Shown here piece after piece: positions 50,931 through 63,303 of a DNA stretch of 64,000 bases; position 1 is the stretch's first letter; each line of letters starts with the position of its first letter. This DNA is from JBPESP01 sp051710585. Its GTDB lineage: Bacteria > Pseudomonadota > Gammaproteobacteria > Enterobacterales > Enterobacteriaceae. The notes beneath the pieces are model-generated. The model worked only from the letters and a program-made list of their open reading frames with translations. It searched no databases and was not told where the DNA came from. The stretch is from positions 62,001 through 126,000 of the forward strand of contig JBPESP010000002.1 in assembly GCA_051710585.1 (NCBI GenBank). The letters are read 5' to 3'. The translations under genes and the position numbers were made by a program.

Positions 50931-52614
50931 CTTAGACCTTTACTTTATTGCAACTGATAGATAGTAGCCCAGACCATGTTTCTCGCAAATATCTGGAGGC
51001 TCAATAAACCATTAAAACCACCTAAGCTATACCATGACCCTAACGCCGGAAAGCAGTGACATATTTTCTATCAAAGGACTACGCCTTTGGTTTTCACTGG
51101 AAGGATGTGGCTGACGAAGTGCGCACGCCCGTGCTCCACCATACCGGTGGATATTCTCAAGTTGGATGCACCCTGAACGATATCCGCAAGGCCAAGCACA
51201 AGATATTGCAAGAAAGGTCAATGTTTGATAATGAGAAAGGCGTTATACCTCCTTGAACGCAAGGGCTAAATATTATTACTATCAGCGGCTGTACAAAAAC
51301 GTTTAAAAACTGCTCTATTGACAGTATGTGGCAATGATGAACAGCCATACTCACCCTAATCATGCGACGCTGCATAATTAGGTATTTCGTTACGATGATA
51401 CAAACTGGATACCCTGTTTTCTTAAACGGTTATAACTGGCGTCATTGTGTACAAGTAATGACAGAAGATTAGCTTGTATATCACCCCATCAGCCTAGAGT
51501 CCAACGACGACTATGGAATCACTATTTATTTATACTAACTATAAGGTGCGAGCAGCAGGACTTAATCTGTAGCAAGATTGCAAGATCTAAAATAGGCTAG
51601 GTATTTACCTTAAATACAGGCTTTTATCTGAATATCGGCAAAGGCTACCTTATCTATCTCAGCGGGAATCTCTGCTCAACAAACCTCCCGCACCCATACA
51701 AGAGCTATCGACGCAGGCGATATGAAGAAACTCCGAGCCCACCCGGCATTACTTCATACCCTCAATCGCGATACCGATAACTGGGGTCAGTTAAGTTAGG
51801 TGATAGCCCAGCAGCAGAGAGGCATATAGCGGCTTTTAAAATATTAACGAACTGAAGTCTGCTGTGTGGCTATATATTTTATAAAGATATAATTTCGAAC
51901 TTAGAGTAGTGAACACTCTGACGGATGTCAACTTGCTGCACGTTTTTGAGACAGCAAACTGAGTGGGATGCTCTTCCAGATTATCTATGAGAGAAGCTTT
52001 ATATAATTACTAGGCTAGCAGCCTCATGCGATTATCTTGCCATGAGCATATACACTATATGATTGACGTCATGATCACTGCTTCTAACACTCTACATTAA
52101 ACCTTTAAGCAGATAGTGCAGTTCCTGCGATCGCTATTTAGCAGTCGCCTGAACAGTGTGCCCTGACAACCTACTTCTTCAAATTTAACACGGTATAGAT
52201 TGACGTGATCCCCACACACATATCAAGGGTTGCGTCATAAAGCATCCAAAAGGAAAGAAGATGTATGAGGATTAATACCGTAATACTGACGCTAACCTTT
52301 AAACTAAATTATTATTTTTTGGTTTAATACCACCCCGACTGACTGGTGTGCTTATTAGCCACCAACAACCATAATTTAGTAATACTGGCCTGGTGCACCA
52401 AAACACGCCAAATACAGAAATACTGATACCGTCAAACATGTTCAGCGATGAAAAGAGGCTATCAAGCTACTTAGAGACCAGAGCTCCATGATACTCGAAC
52501 TTAGTTTGGGACGCTAAGGGCGTTGTGTATCTGCTATTGATAATGGACGGTTCTTGCCATATAGTCCCAAAATATCGTAAAGAACTAGCGGGTAGCACTT
52601 CTACGCTTTTCCCG
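50931..52614. other. decayed accessory DNA upstream of sbcB end
   Basis: No supportable gene. A plus-strand frame at 51056-51256 and its antisense have better base composition than the flanks but no recognisable family. Confidence 0.45.
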
Positions 52615-54042
52615 TTATAATCTCTCCAAATACTCGAACAACGCACACAGCAGCCTTGTTTTGTGCTTATCCCTTTTGTGAGCTAAATACAGCATCTCCA
52701 ACTGCTGCATATAGGATTCCAGTCTCTGTTGGGTGAAGCGGGTCTTACGGTGCTCAAGCCAGCGTAACTGCTCATCGCGATCTAGTGTGTGAGGGAAGTT
52801 GCGTGCGCGATAGCGGAATAGCAACGGCTTTAGACGCGTGTCAACAAAATTGATATCCAGCGCCGGTAAATCTTCTGGCGCGGTAGCGCGAATAATCTCC
52901 ATCGCGACACGGTCTATATCGCTAAAAAAGCCATTATATAACTGAGCATCCACATCATCCGACGATGTAAAAGGCATGCTTTCGGCAAATAGCGCCACTA
53001 CTTTCTTGCGTAATTCCGGCCGCGCCCGAAGCCAGGTTAAGTTATCTATACAGTATTGACGTTGAATGCCGAGGCGTTCAGCTTCCATTGGAGGTAGTGT
53101 ATTTTCTGGCGCTAGCACCGGGCACTTATTCAAGTGTATTAACTTCAAGGGAATCATAGCATTATTACTATCAACCAATGTATCACGACGCATGTACAGC
53201 CGGGTACGCAATGCATTGTTATCCAAATCCGCAAGCACCTGTATATCGCCACTAAGATCGCACACAATAAGTACATTTGGATTATTAGGATGCCAGGCGA
53301 GCGGTGCAATCCAAGCAGTGTTGCCACGAGCAGCACCAAACGTGCCCGAAACATGCACCAGCGGTTTCATCGTCGCAATGTCGACAAGCGATTTTAATTG
53401 CCGCTTACCGCGGTGACGGTAAAGATAGTCAAACAACTTGGGCTGTGTCTGACGTATCAATTTGGCCATCGCTAAAGTAGCATAGACATCGGCCATGGCA
53501 TCATGCGCATTGGCATGTTCAATACCGTTAGCTCGAGTCAGATGCTCAAGCCGAAAGCTAGGCAGGCCGTCGTCATTCAGCGGCCATTCGATGCCGTCTG
53601 GGCGCAGGGCATAGCAAGCGCGCACGACATCGAGCATGTCCCAACGAGAATTACCCTGCTGCCAGCTCCAAGCGTAAGGATCATAAAAATTACGATAAAA
53701 TAAGTTACGGCTGACCTCATCATCAAAGCGGATATTGTTGTAGCCTAATATGCAGGTATTAGGCACGGTAAATAATTGATGAATACGGCGGGCAAATTCC
53801 ACTTCTGCGATACCCTCATGAAGGGCCTTCTGAGGCGTAATGCTAGTAATCAGTACTGCCTCAGGATCAAATAAATAATCATCGGCCGGATGACAAAAAA
53901 AGACTTCCGGTGCGCTTATAGTTTTAAACTGACTGTCAGCGCGTATCCCCGCAAATTGCGCCGGCCGATCAAAAGCAGGGTGCTTTCCAAACGTTTCGTA
54001 ATCATAAAAAAGAAAAGTGGGTTTAGTTAACAGGTTAGGCAT
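52615..54042 (-). CDS. sbcB: exodeoxyribonuclease I
   Basis: A 475-residue protein, the E. coli length. ExoI degrades single-stranded DNA 3' to 5', stimulated by SSB. The DnaQ-type exonuclease domain (1-200) shows FYDYETFG with the catalytic D and E, and the HDAMADVYAT motif with the last catalytic Asp; the SH3-like and C-terminal domains follow. The last residues differ from E. coli. It is the only intact gene within about 17 kb of decayed DNA, which implies continuing selection. A tail-bearing SSB is retained at 44163, so the functional pair is kept. Confidence 0.95.
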   Translation of the reverse strand: MPNLLTKPTFLFYDYETFGKHPAFDRPAQFAGIRADSQFKTISAPEVFFCHPADDYLFDPEAVLITSITPQKALHEGIAEVEFARRIHQLFTVPNTCILGYNNIRFDDEVSRNLFYRNFYDPYAWSWQQGNSRWDMLDVVRACYALRPDGIEWPLNDDGLPSFRLEHLTRANGIEHANAHDAMADVYATLAMAKLIRQTQPKLFDYLYRHRGKRQLKSLVDIATMKPLVHVSGTFGAARGNTAWIAPLAWHPNNPNVLIVCDLSGDIQVLADLDNNALRTRLYMRRDTLVDSNNAMIPLKLIHLNKCPVLAPENTLPPMEAERLGIQRQYCIDNLTWLRARPELRKKVVALFAESMPFTSSDDVDAQLYNGFFSDIDRVAMEIIRATAPEDLPALDINFVDTRLKPLLFRYRARNFPHTLDRDEQLRWLEHRKTRFTQQRLESYMQQLEMLYLAHKRDKHKTRLLCALFEYLERL

Positions 54043-54349
54043 ATTTTAATGCTTCTTAGCAGGACATTGGATTTCTTGATAAGTCATTTTATATTATCTA
54101 TTTTATCTATTTTATCTTCAGGAAGTACCTATTGTTTAGTGCTGACATTAACGATGTTATCGTAATGACGTACAGAAGGGGAGGACAAATTCTAACCATG
54201 CCTTCTGGAGCTACCAAGTTCTTCTATCTTCAAGAACATTCGCTCTGTGCTGCATCCAGCGCAGACTTTATTCTCACCGTTAGCAAAAAAAATTAACTAA
54301 TCTGATTATTGTTAGCGTGATAACAATTCCTATTCACTTACTTGATAAG

Positions 54350-54389
54350 TATACGTCTATTCTCCTTACTATACGTCTATTCTCCTTAC
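54350..54389. repeat. exact 20-bp tandem duplication
   Basis: The unit TATACGTCTATTCTCCTTAC occurs twice in direct succession (54350-54369, 54370-54389) about 310 bp upstream of the sbcB start. Perfect identity indicates a recent slippage event. Confidence 0.9.
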
Positions 54390-56450
54390 TATAGTAAGTA
54401 TATTTAAGTCTCAAAAAGCGATTGATAGGGTAGTTTTACCCTAAGATTCAATAAGAATATTGAACTGACTCTGGTACAGAGTACCGATTGTGTCTATATT
54501 TTGCCGGCGATAACTATTATCAATAAACTCTCTGAAGAGTTTTTCGCGCTTACTGAAAATAACTATTTAGAATCGCTATTCATTGTTAGCAACAGTTATA
54601 TTTTAATGATTATATCAAAACCAGCGAATTCTTCTTTTTTAATTGATATATCTTACAATAGTATAAAGCGTAGTAAGATATTGAAAGTATCATTTATTAA
54701 TTGTTTTGCTGGGTAAAAAATCCACCCCCGATATTCTTTGCCATATCATCATTTAGAGGTCACCCGCGCTCGACAAGCCCTTTAGCATTAAAATAATCAT
54801 AAAACCCGTCTCCCTATATACTGGTTTTTTACGCAGCGCAACCTTTAGCCTGTTTGGATAAAGCAACATAGTTGAATTAATTGACTAGTCATATTAACCG
54901 CCCTCTGCGGCAGCGTGAATCACGATCGCCTAGCGGACGGTATTACCGCCAGTATGGTACGTTTAGGAAGATAGTGCTTTCCATGTTAACGCAAGCAGTA
55001 GTTGGAGACAGATGAAATACCAGTGGCTTGATAAATACCATAATCTCTTACTCCATCGGTAAAATACCCAGTAATGCACGGTAAACAAGGTGATTGATAC
55101 AGTGCTCTATGAGAAGGTCTTAGGCCAGAGCATCGTAGTACTAATAATCCACCCGGCAGAACAAGGAACATGATTGTTGGTACAAAAGGCTTGGGTGTAT
55201 AGCACTATGCCTTGGCATAGTTTTGCCGGGAAGAGGCCTCTCTCATTTGCCTTTGTGGAATTATACGCGCTGATATGAAACAATAACCTGAGTTTGACAG
55301 CTTCATCTATTTGTTCAATTCCACAAGGGTTTCTAAATCATTAGAAATAAATATTTTATCATAATTTAATGGCAACTAGCTAGAGCAAAAATAATTGCAA
55401 CAATAAAGATCTATAAAATAATAAAAGATCATGAAACACCCACAATAAGTAAAAGAACGTAATATTAAGATTCTATTGCGTAATTTATGTATTGGATGCA
55501 TAAAATAAACAAATATTAAATATCCGATACTGGAATTACGATTAACTGGCCGACATCATAACCATACCAAGCCTAAACCGCAGTTGAATGGAAAATAATA
55601 ATCCTATAAACATACATTTATAAATAAAATATAAAAAAGAAAGATTTATTATCAACCGAATAATCACGATTTTCATGAAACAGCAGAGTTTTTTCGCGAG
55701 AAAAAACTATTATTAAACTGACTTAGAGACCATTTGATACTGGTTGTATAAATTATGCAATAATTTTCTCCTAAATTAAAATAAATTAAGAATTACATTC
55801 ACGCAGTGCTAAAATTACTTACATAGATGATGGATATATAACATTTTATCTTAGCAGCATCGTCCATACCTCAATGTTACATTAACCTTAAACCCTACAT
55901 GAACACGTTTACAATACCCGTCACCTCGCCAGAAAGAATGCCCTACTAGGTCGGAATAGGTAAGCGCTAAAAAAAATCCTCTTCCTGTGTGAATCCCCTC
56001 TCCTGGCAAACCGTCCTAGCGTTACCTGTCGTTCCTGTTGCTATTCCTCCAGCCGTTGCTAATCATTTTCCAATTTACCAGCATCAATGCCATTCAGTGT
56101 TATTATTAAGTTATGTCTGTTTTTTACGCATAAAAATTGAGGTTACTATCTAGCTAAGTTGGAGAATAAATTCATTATTTTTTATAAACAAATTTTATTA
56201 TTAATTTCAACGATATTTAAATTAGCTAAAATAGACATTTCCTTTGTTTTTTATTATGCTAGCATGCATGCGTCTATATAAAATATCTCCTATCAAATAC
56301 TTTATTTATTAGCATTGTATAAAAAAAATACAAATTATAGACTTTTAAACCCTAAAAATATTTTATTTTGGACAGTTTAGAATTATTTATAAAAGAAATT
56401 AAGAAAAATTATAGATGATCAACTCACATTTGCTATGACAATTCCTATAA

Positions 56451-56496
56451 TATAAGTATATAATTCTGCTCTCATGAGCAGAATTATATACTTATA
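56451..56496. repeat. perfect 21-bp hairpin
   Basis: Arms 56451-56471 and 56476-56496 are exact reverse complements around a four-base TCAT loop. It is the longest perfect hairpin I see in the window and has no adjacent gene. Confidence 0.8.
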
Positions 56497-56819
56497 TACA
56501 GTGTAGTGGCTAAAGCAATGAATGTCAGTATTTTGTTATCCTCTTGATACCCTAAAGACAGAATGGATACCGATAAAGGGGTTATAATAGCTTCAGCAAA
56601 TTTCAGGATATAAATTATTCACAGTATCAAAATAAAATGCAGGTTAATATACTAACCAGTATTAGTTGGCTAGTGCAAATTAATTAGCTGGAATTTTTCC
56701 AGTATCAGCTATAAAGCCTCAAAATATCAAAAAACGTTGCTAGATACCAGGTTTTTTATATTTAATAAACCGTCATAAATAATAGCATCAGGGTCTTTAA
56801 TGACACTAGCTAACTCTAG

Positions 56820-57440
56820 TAGTTGACTGGTTCTTTGGCAGGATTTTACTGATAGCAATGGGCTTCCTCCCCGCACCCAATAGATGTGCCAGCGGCTCAA
56901 CCTGCTTTGCGGCACTAATTCTATACAACTAGTTTACTTTAGTTTACTTTTCCCATGTATATTAAAACTGCACTGTCAAGCTGTTAGGATGGTGCACAAT
57001 ATCTTTCCGCTATGCCGTTGGAAAGCAGATGGGTGCTGCATATCACTTTCAAGTTATTGCCATTGTAGAGTTTTTCTTTTTTTAGAACCGAGAGGAATAC
57101 ATATTAACACTGCATTGGATTACAGCCCGCTATAGAGATGGGTTGCCAAACATACCCCCCAGAAAAACCCCTTACGGGATACCTTTAAATGCCTAATTAT
57201 ACTACTAATCACGCTATTATGAGCGTGTTAGCCTCATAACAACCATAGTACTAGCGGTAGAAAGGCCCCGTTCGCTTTTTTTTTACCTACAGATAGTCAA
57301 AGCGGAAAAAAGATACCGTTGAATAGGTATAAAATGGTAGCGTCCCTGTCAACACCAATGACATAACATCCTGTAGTTTTATGAATCAGGTTTCTCATTG
57401 TTTTTTTTGGCCTTATGCTTGATTTCTTTTATCGATGCGA
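56820..57440 (-). repeat. ~600-bp inverted duplication, right copy
   Basis: The minus strand matches 47690-48305 on the plus strand (see landmarks there). This copy keeps longer open stretches, e.g. AAKQVEPLAHLLGAGRKPIA, and beyond the duplicated part KDPDAIIYDGLLN. The two copies are about 9 kb apart in opposite orientation and bracket sbcB. Confidence 0.8.
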
Positions 57441-60400
57441 TAAATATTGTCCTTGACATGCTACATCAAGCGATCATCGGCTGCGGCTTAGTTGCTGTGC
57501 ATCCTAACCGCCGCTACAAATCCTGGTGTACCTAGGTTAACTTGTATTACAAATAGTGAAGTTCTTCACTAACGCTTTTAACCCACACTACAGATGAGCG
57601 TCAATAGCACACTATGCGGCCAGTAAAAGCATTTAGCACCTACACTGGGCTATAGAGATACTAGGGGTCGCAAATATCAGGTCCCGTAGTCCCTGGTAGG
57701 GTATAATATAACGATTCCGGGGCAATATCCTATTACGAGGGCGGTGGGATGAATGGGGTACCAACAGATTAGGGAGGAGCACAAGTGCGGATAGATTAAT
57801 ATTATTGTCGGTGGGTAGCTGAAGGCAGAGAGGGCGGTAGTAGTGCATTCAACTAAACCAAGACAAGTATAACTAGGACCATCATCAGTACATATGGGCA
57901 ACTTCCTATATAACTTTTTTATTTTAATTTCATAGAGCACTTTGTGCTATCCAGTTATGCACTGAAGCACTCATTGAATCCTTGTAATTGTTGCTACCAG
58001 ATCTCAGGGCTTTTTCAGCCCCCTGTTATATGTCATGGGATGGCAAATGGCATGCCGCTTACTAGTATTATAGGGTACCATAATCGACATCCTAAGTAGT
58101 AAGAGTTCAAGTATTTTCTCTTAGCGACCAAGACTAATTTTCTGCGTATGCTGCGTTAGCAGCTTGTGCTACTAAGCTAAAAACAATCAGTACGATTATC
58201 TGCCACGGATAGAGAATTGGAAAATTAATTGCGGCTATGTAGAGTCACCATCCCGACTAACGCACTCGAAAGTTAATACCTCTGGTTGCGCGTATGAGCA
58301 TTCACTCTGTCCATATTGCATTCAGTCAGTGGATGACTGTAAACAGCAATACACTGGCGGCGAGCGGTATCGCCATTTTGACCAAGATCTAGCCATTTTA
58401 TGCGACAGAATAGTGAATAATAATGAAATGAATGGGACAAGACATAAACATCATGCAAAATGCAGTTATTATAGGACAAAGTGGTGGCTAGCGATGCCGA
58501 TGAGGGGCGTATAGGGGTGCTCAAAAACAAGGTAGTTGTGCGGTCAGGTATAGTAGTGCTGCTAGACGCTAAACGCAAGAGTTGTGCAGACAGCATAAGT
58601 CGTATCAGACTTTCATGCGCATTAGTCCGAATTAACGCATGAAAATGGCTCTCATCAGTAAATAATCATTGTCAGGCAACCTGGCTATCTTAATTTAGAA
58701 CGGGGTATTTCTCCATTAGTATATGATGGTTTAAACTATTAAATGTGATAGGACGTAATATTCATACTCGACAGGCGCAATAGTGTGTAGCTCGGCAAGA
58801 TTCTATGATAACCAAGATAGCAGTTATTGCCATTATCGCTTTTTTAAGCGTTAACATGATCGAATAGGCATTGCAATAGGATGCAATCAAATATAAATAA
58901 TTTAATTATTATCTATCTCATTTTATTATTTCATAACTTACTAATATGTAATTCTATTCACGTATATCTAAGTGAATGGCTAAAAGATGTTTAAATTGCC
59001 TTTAAATCTATTTAAAAAAACAATCATTTAATTTAGAATTTAAGTGTAAAAAAATCAGTTCCTCCCCATTAAAATCTCTGTAAACAACGCCATTAAAGGG
59101 CTTCCAGCTAAACAATCATTTAACTTAAAAAAAATCTAGAAATTATTGCTACCCGCTTGGCGATGGAAAAACCTCGCTATCTAATCGGATACCTCATAGT
59201 TCGCCTATTAACTTTCAGCGCCACAGAAACGAATTGGATTTAATGAAGCCAAACAAAGATACGTAGGAATAAAAACTGCTAGCGTACGGCTAGGTATATA
59301 CCAGCCAATATCGAAGCAAAAAAATATAAAATAGCACTCTTTAAACCTAGAACGCAGATACATTATCACCTGTTCCTGCACATTTAACTGACAAAAGTGC
59401 AACATATTACTGTATCTAGTTTAATTATAATATTCACTCTGTTCATCAAACCAATAGTAACTGCGGTTGTCACTGATGAGCAGTGAAAAGACCAGCGCCT
59501 TCTTATCCAATTCGGCGCCGTAGTTGAACATTATATTCTGCACGACTGTTGTATCGAAGCCGTGCAGCGCCCGCGCTATATCGCAAAATTCATCCAGCGT
59601 CCTTGTCTTGCAGGCCTACTGCATATACTGACTCCACTGGATAAAACCCCAACACGTTATAGCTCCCAATAATTTTAGATACCCTCAGAGTTACAGCCGT
59701 AACTCATTGTTATATTACTATACCCAGAAATTCAAGAGTAATGATAATAATACTAAGTGAAAGAGTAAGGTAACCAAAATATACGGATAGGCCATAACAG
59801 ATATATAACGCAGTGCGGCGGTGGGATGACAGGGTGCTATCAGTGTGAGGCCATCTTACAGAGGAGGTAAGAGGTAGGCTTTATAAAAAATCACCGTGTT
59901 GCCCAGGAAAAGATACCGACGGAGACCTATCCGCCTATGGCTAAAAACTGACATTTAGAGACAGCATGCTTTTCGAATTAAAATTTAGGGCGACAACCCC
60001 TCAAACATACAGAGGCAAGGATTAATAACCTTCTTTGCCGAATAACCCATTTAATGCTAAGAGATGAGTAAGTATTGGCTTTAAGCCCTATCTGGCTATA
60101 ACAACCGATAATTTTATATTTTAATTAGACTAGGGTTTACTGCCGGCAGAAATAATTCCCAAAGATCCTTTTCCAACCACTGACGCAATTAGATAGCGGG
60201 GCTATTGAAAAAACAAACTTTTCAACCACCGAAACCCACTATGCATTTGGCACCTAAACAGCAAAGCACATTGCACAAGATCTTATCCAGGACTTCCAGA
60301 TATATGCCAAACCATTCCCAGGGACATAAATAGGTTCCTTACGCTAGGAGATAATTTTTCAATATCTTATAAAAAGAATCTAACGATAGAGATCTTTGAT

Positions 60401-61388
60401 AGTATTAAATATAGTCATACTAAATGACAGTCAATTGATAATGGAAAGAATTTTTTTACACAGCGGTTAATCTCGCTAAAAAACCACGTCAATCTTTACA
60501 AGTTAACTCTGTCATATTACGCTAACTTTAATTTTAATTATCTTTACCGCACTGGTTTCAGATAATAAGTAATAAGATACGTACTACCAATACTGTAGCG
60601 GTTTGATCCATGCCCAATAAAGAAAACGGATCGGTGTAATGCCCGATTACCAGCTCAGTCATAATGTTTTGATCAGGATAATCTACCATCTATTTTTTTC
60701 TTATATTACTTCAAAAGCATAAAAAGGTATTGTAAAAAAATAAATGTCTATAGTATACTTACAATAGTACTATCTTGCATCGTCATCTACTTATGATGGG
60801 TGCGATAGCGATCACGTAGATGAAAAGAGAGCAGAAATACCATAGAGAGATGATTACTATGAGGGTATCATCAACTCCTATTAATAATTAAGTATAGGCA
60901 AATATTTACAACCCATTTAGATGTACAAAACAGAGTTTTATTAACCATTAATTTATATAAAATTAAGCATGATTAGGTACAATTAATGTACTGCACCATA
61001 GGGTAACTATTATAACGGATAAGAGGCTTACCACCACAAGCATTTACGATACAGAGTATGCTGAATTGGCCACGCTAAAAAAGACTAGAAGATAGGCCGT
61101 CTAGTTCCATTTATTTGCTAAAAAATACCGACGTACATAAATCATTAGTGCCCGTTAAAACTTAACGTTGGCAGCTGTCAGCCTAAGGACAGAAAGAAAA
61201 CATTAAAGGAATAATCTTAAACCCATCGGGCAGTAAAAGGTGTTTTTTATCCATGCGAGAAAAACCTCGCCTCATCAAAACACATCAACTAAATACTGTT
61301 AGTCCGCAAAATGCGTCAGCTACTTCCTCCAGCACCGCAACCAATACTGCCGGAAGAAAAGCTAACGGAAAGCGAGACGATAACTCTT
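57441..61388. other. decayed accessory DNA before asd
   Basis: Nearly 4 kb without an intact gene. An AT-rich repeat related to 40260-40380 lies at about 58890-59010. Plus- and minus-strand frames of 60-110 codons (57633-57940, 58273-58596, 59208-59405) lack family motifs. No trace of glgB, the E. coli neighbour of asd, was recognised. Confidence 0.5.
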
Positions 61389-62495
61389 TTAATACACTAA
61401 TTGCCGTAGCATACGGCGCAAAGGTTCAACAGCACCCCACAATAGCTGGTCTCCAACGGTAAAAGCCGAAAGATACTCCGGACCCATATTCAATTTTCGT
61501 AACCGGCCGACGGGAGTTTTCAGCGTACCACTCACTGCTACCGGCGTTAACTCCCGCATTGATAATTCACGATCGTTTGGCACCACAGTCACCCAATCAT
61601 TATGGGTTGCAAGTAGTTGCTCGATTTCCGCCAGCGGCACATCCTTCTTCAACTTCAGCATAAACGCCTGGCTATGGCAGCGTAGAGCACCTATACGCAC
61701 GCATAGCCCGTCCACAAGTATCGGCTTACGGGTATTAAGGATCTTGTTAGTTTCCACCTGACCTTTCCACTCTTCGCGGCTTTGGCCGTTTTCCAACTGC
61801 TTATCGATCCAGGGGATCAGGTTTCCGGCCAACGGCACCCCAAAATTATCTGTCGGCAGGGTACCACTGCGGCTCAGTTCAGTAACCTGACGCTCAATAT
61901 CCAAAATGGCTGAAGCCGGATCCTGCAATGATTTTGCTACCGTGCCGTACAATCGTCCCATTTGTACTAAAAGCTCTCGCATATAGCGCGCACCGCCGCC
62001 AGATACCGCCTGATAACTTCCTACTGAAACCCATTCTACTAAATCTTTGGAAAACAAACCACCAAGCGACATCAGCATTAAACTCACGGTACAATTACCA
62101 CCAACGAAAGTTTTAATACCGCGTTCTAGCCCTTGCTGGATAACAGTCTGATTAACAGGATCCAAGACGATAATGACGTCACCATGCATACGCAGCGCTG
62201 CTGACGCATCGATCCAGTAGCCTTGCCAGCCGATTTCACGTAGCTGTGGATAAATTTCGTTAGTATAATAGCTACCTTGACAGCTAACAAGAATGTCCAA
62301 AGCGCTAAGTGCAGCCAGATCCTGCGCATTTTGCAGAACACTATGCTGACCGTTTACTGCTGGTCCCAGCTGGCCATACTGGGAAGTGGAAAAAAACACT
62401 GGGCGGATAGCGTCAAAATCACGCTCTTCGCTCATACGCTGCATCAGAACTGAACCGACAATACCGCGCCAGCCAATAAAGCCAACATTTTTCAT
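61389..62495 (-). CDS. asd: aspartate-semialdehyde dehydrogenase
   Basis: A 368-residue enzyme (E. coli 367) that reduces aspartyl phosphate to the semialdehyde, the branch point to diaminopimelate/lysine, threonine and methionine. The NADP-binding start GFIGWRGIVGSVLMQRM, the catalytic cysteine in GGNCTVSLM (about 135), SGGGARYMRELL and the catalytic histidine in ALRCHSQA are all present. It is divergent from yhgN as in E. coli. Retention suggests that the cell still makes diaminopimelate for its wall or contributes amino acids to a host or partner. Confidence 0.97.
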   Translation of the reverse strand: MKNVGFIGWRGIVGSVLMQRMSEERDFDAIRPVFFSTSQYGQLGPAVNGQHSVLQNAQDLAALSALDILVSCQGSYYTNEIYPQLREIGWQGYWIDASAALRMHGDVIIVLDPVNQTVIQQGLERGIKTFVGGNCTVSLMLMSLGGLFSKDLVEWVSVGSYQAVSGGGARYMRELLVQMGRLYGTVAKSLQDPASAILDIERQVTELSRSGTLPTDNFGVPLAGNLIPWIDKQLENGQSREEWKGQVETNKILNTRKPILVDGLCVRIGALRCHSQAFMLKLKKDVPLAEIEQLLATHNDWVTVVPNDRELSMRELTPVAVSGTLKTPVGRLRKLNMGPEYLSAFTVGDQLLWGAVEPLRRMLRQLVY

Positions 62496-62718
62496 GTTTA
62501 ACCATCATCCTCCACAAGAATGATAAACTATTCTCCGTGCTCTTACTATAAAGCCTTAGCAGAAAACAGTGTATTTACATTACAAAATGTGGCTAAAATA
62601 CCACAAGTAAAATTACTTGATTTTAAGCTTTTTTCACTAACAACGCTTATACTCTCTTCACTCTTCTGTTACCGGGACACGCCGGTAGCTGATAACGTTA
62701 AAATGGTTAAGGAGTAAA

Positions 62719-63303
62719 ATGATATCAGCTACCATTTTATTATTTTTGATTATGGATCCTTTGGGTAATTTGCCTATTTTCATGTCGGTGCTTAAACATT
62801 TGGAGCCGAAGCGTCGACGTATCATCATTATCCGGGAAATGCTGATAGCGCTGATGCTGATGCTAATTTTTTTGTTCGCTGGCGAACATATTCTGTCATT
62901 CCTCAACCTGCACACCGAAACGGTATCGATCTCTGGCGGCATTATTTTATTTTTAATAGCCATTAAAATGATCTTTCCGTCACAGGACAGCAATAGCTCC
63001 GGCTTGCCAGCGGGTGAAGAACCGTTTTTAGTACCGCTGGCAATTCCTTTGGTCGCTGGGCCGTCTATTCTTGCAGCATTGATGTTGCTTTCACATCAAT
63101 ACCCCCAACAAATTAACCAATTACTACTGGCATTGCTAATAGCCTGGGGACTATCAGTGGTTATACTGATGCTATCTAATATCTTTTTACGCTTGCTGGG
63201 TAATAAAGGCGTTAGCGCTCTTGAGCGATTGATGGGATTATTGCTTGTAATGATATCAACCCAGATGTTTTTAGATGGCATCCACACTTATCTGCGCACC
63301 TGA
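62719..63303 (+). CDS. yhgN: MarC/YhgN-family inner membrane protein
   Basis: A 194-residue integral membrane protein (E. coli 197) with six hydrophobic segments. Family landmarks: MDPLGNLPIF, LKHLEPKRRR, TVSISGGIILFLIAIKMIF and PAGEEPFLVPLAIPLVAGPS. The family has no firmly established substrate. The start at 62719 follows AAGGAG by four bases and lacks the first three E. coli residues. It is odd for a gene of unknown role to survive while many better-known genes have decayed, which hints at a transport function useful to the symbiont. Confidence 0.92.
   Translation: MISATILLFLIMDPLGNLPIFMSVLKHLEPKRRRIIIIREMLIALMLMLIFLFAGEHILSFLNLHTETVSISGGIILFLIAIKMIFPSQDSNSSGLPAGEEPFLVPLAIPLVAGPSILAALMLLSHQYPQQINQLLLALLIAWGLSVVILMLSNIFLRLLGNKGVSALERLMGLLLVMISTQMFLDGIHTYLRT

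Larger units (their letters stand above)
54043..56819. other. decayed accessory DNA
   Basis: No intact gene. A 20-bp unit is exactly duplicated in tandem at 54350-54389. A very AT-rich stretch runs from about 55300 to 56440. The long hairpin at 56451-56496 and an AT-rich repeat (about 56300-56440, related to 32390-32510) are here. Short frames such as 54501-54716 have no recognisable family. Confidence 0.5.

Noticed and set aside
54350..54389. CRISPR or regulatory iterons
   Set aside because: Only two adjacent copies without spacers; the same type of short tandem duplication appears in several decayed places.
47690..57440. Ends of a composite transposon around sbcB
   Set aside because: The inverted copies contain no recognisable transposase or terminal repeats, and sbcB is an ordinary chromosomal gene under selection.
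61253..61462. A plus-strand ORF overlapping the end of asd
   Set aside because: Antisense to asd at its 3' end, with no homology signal.
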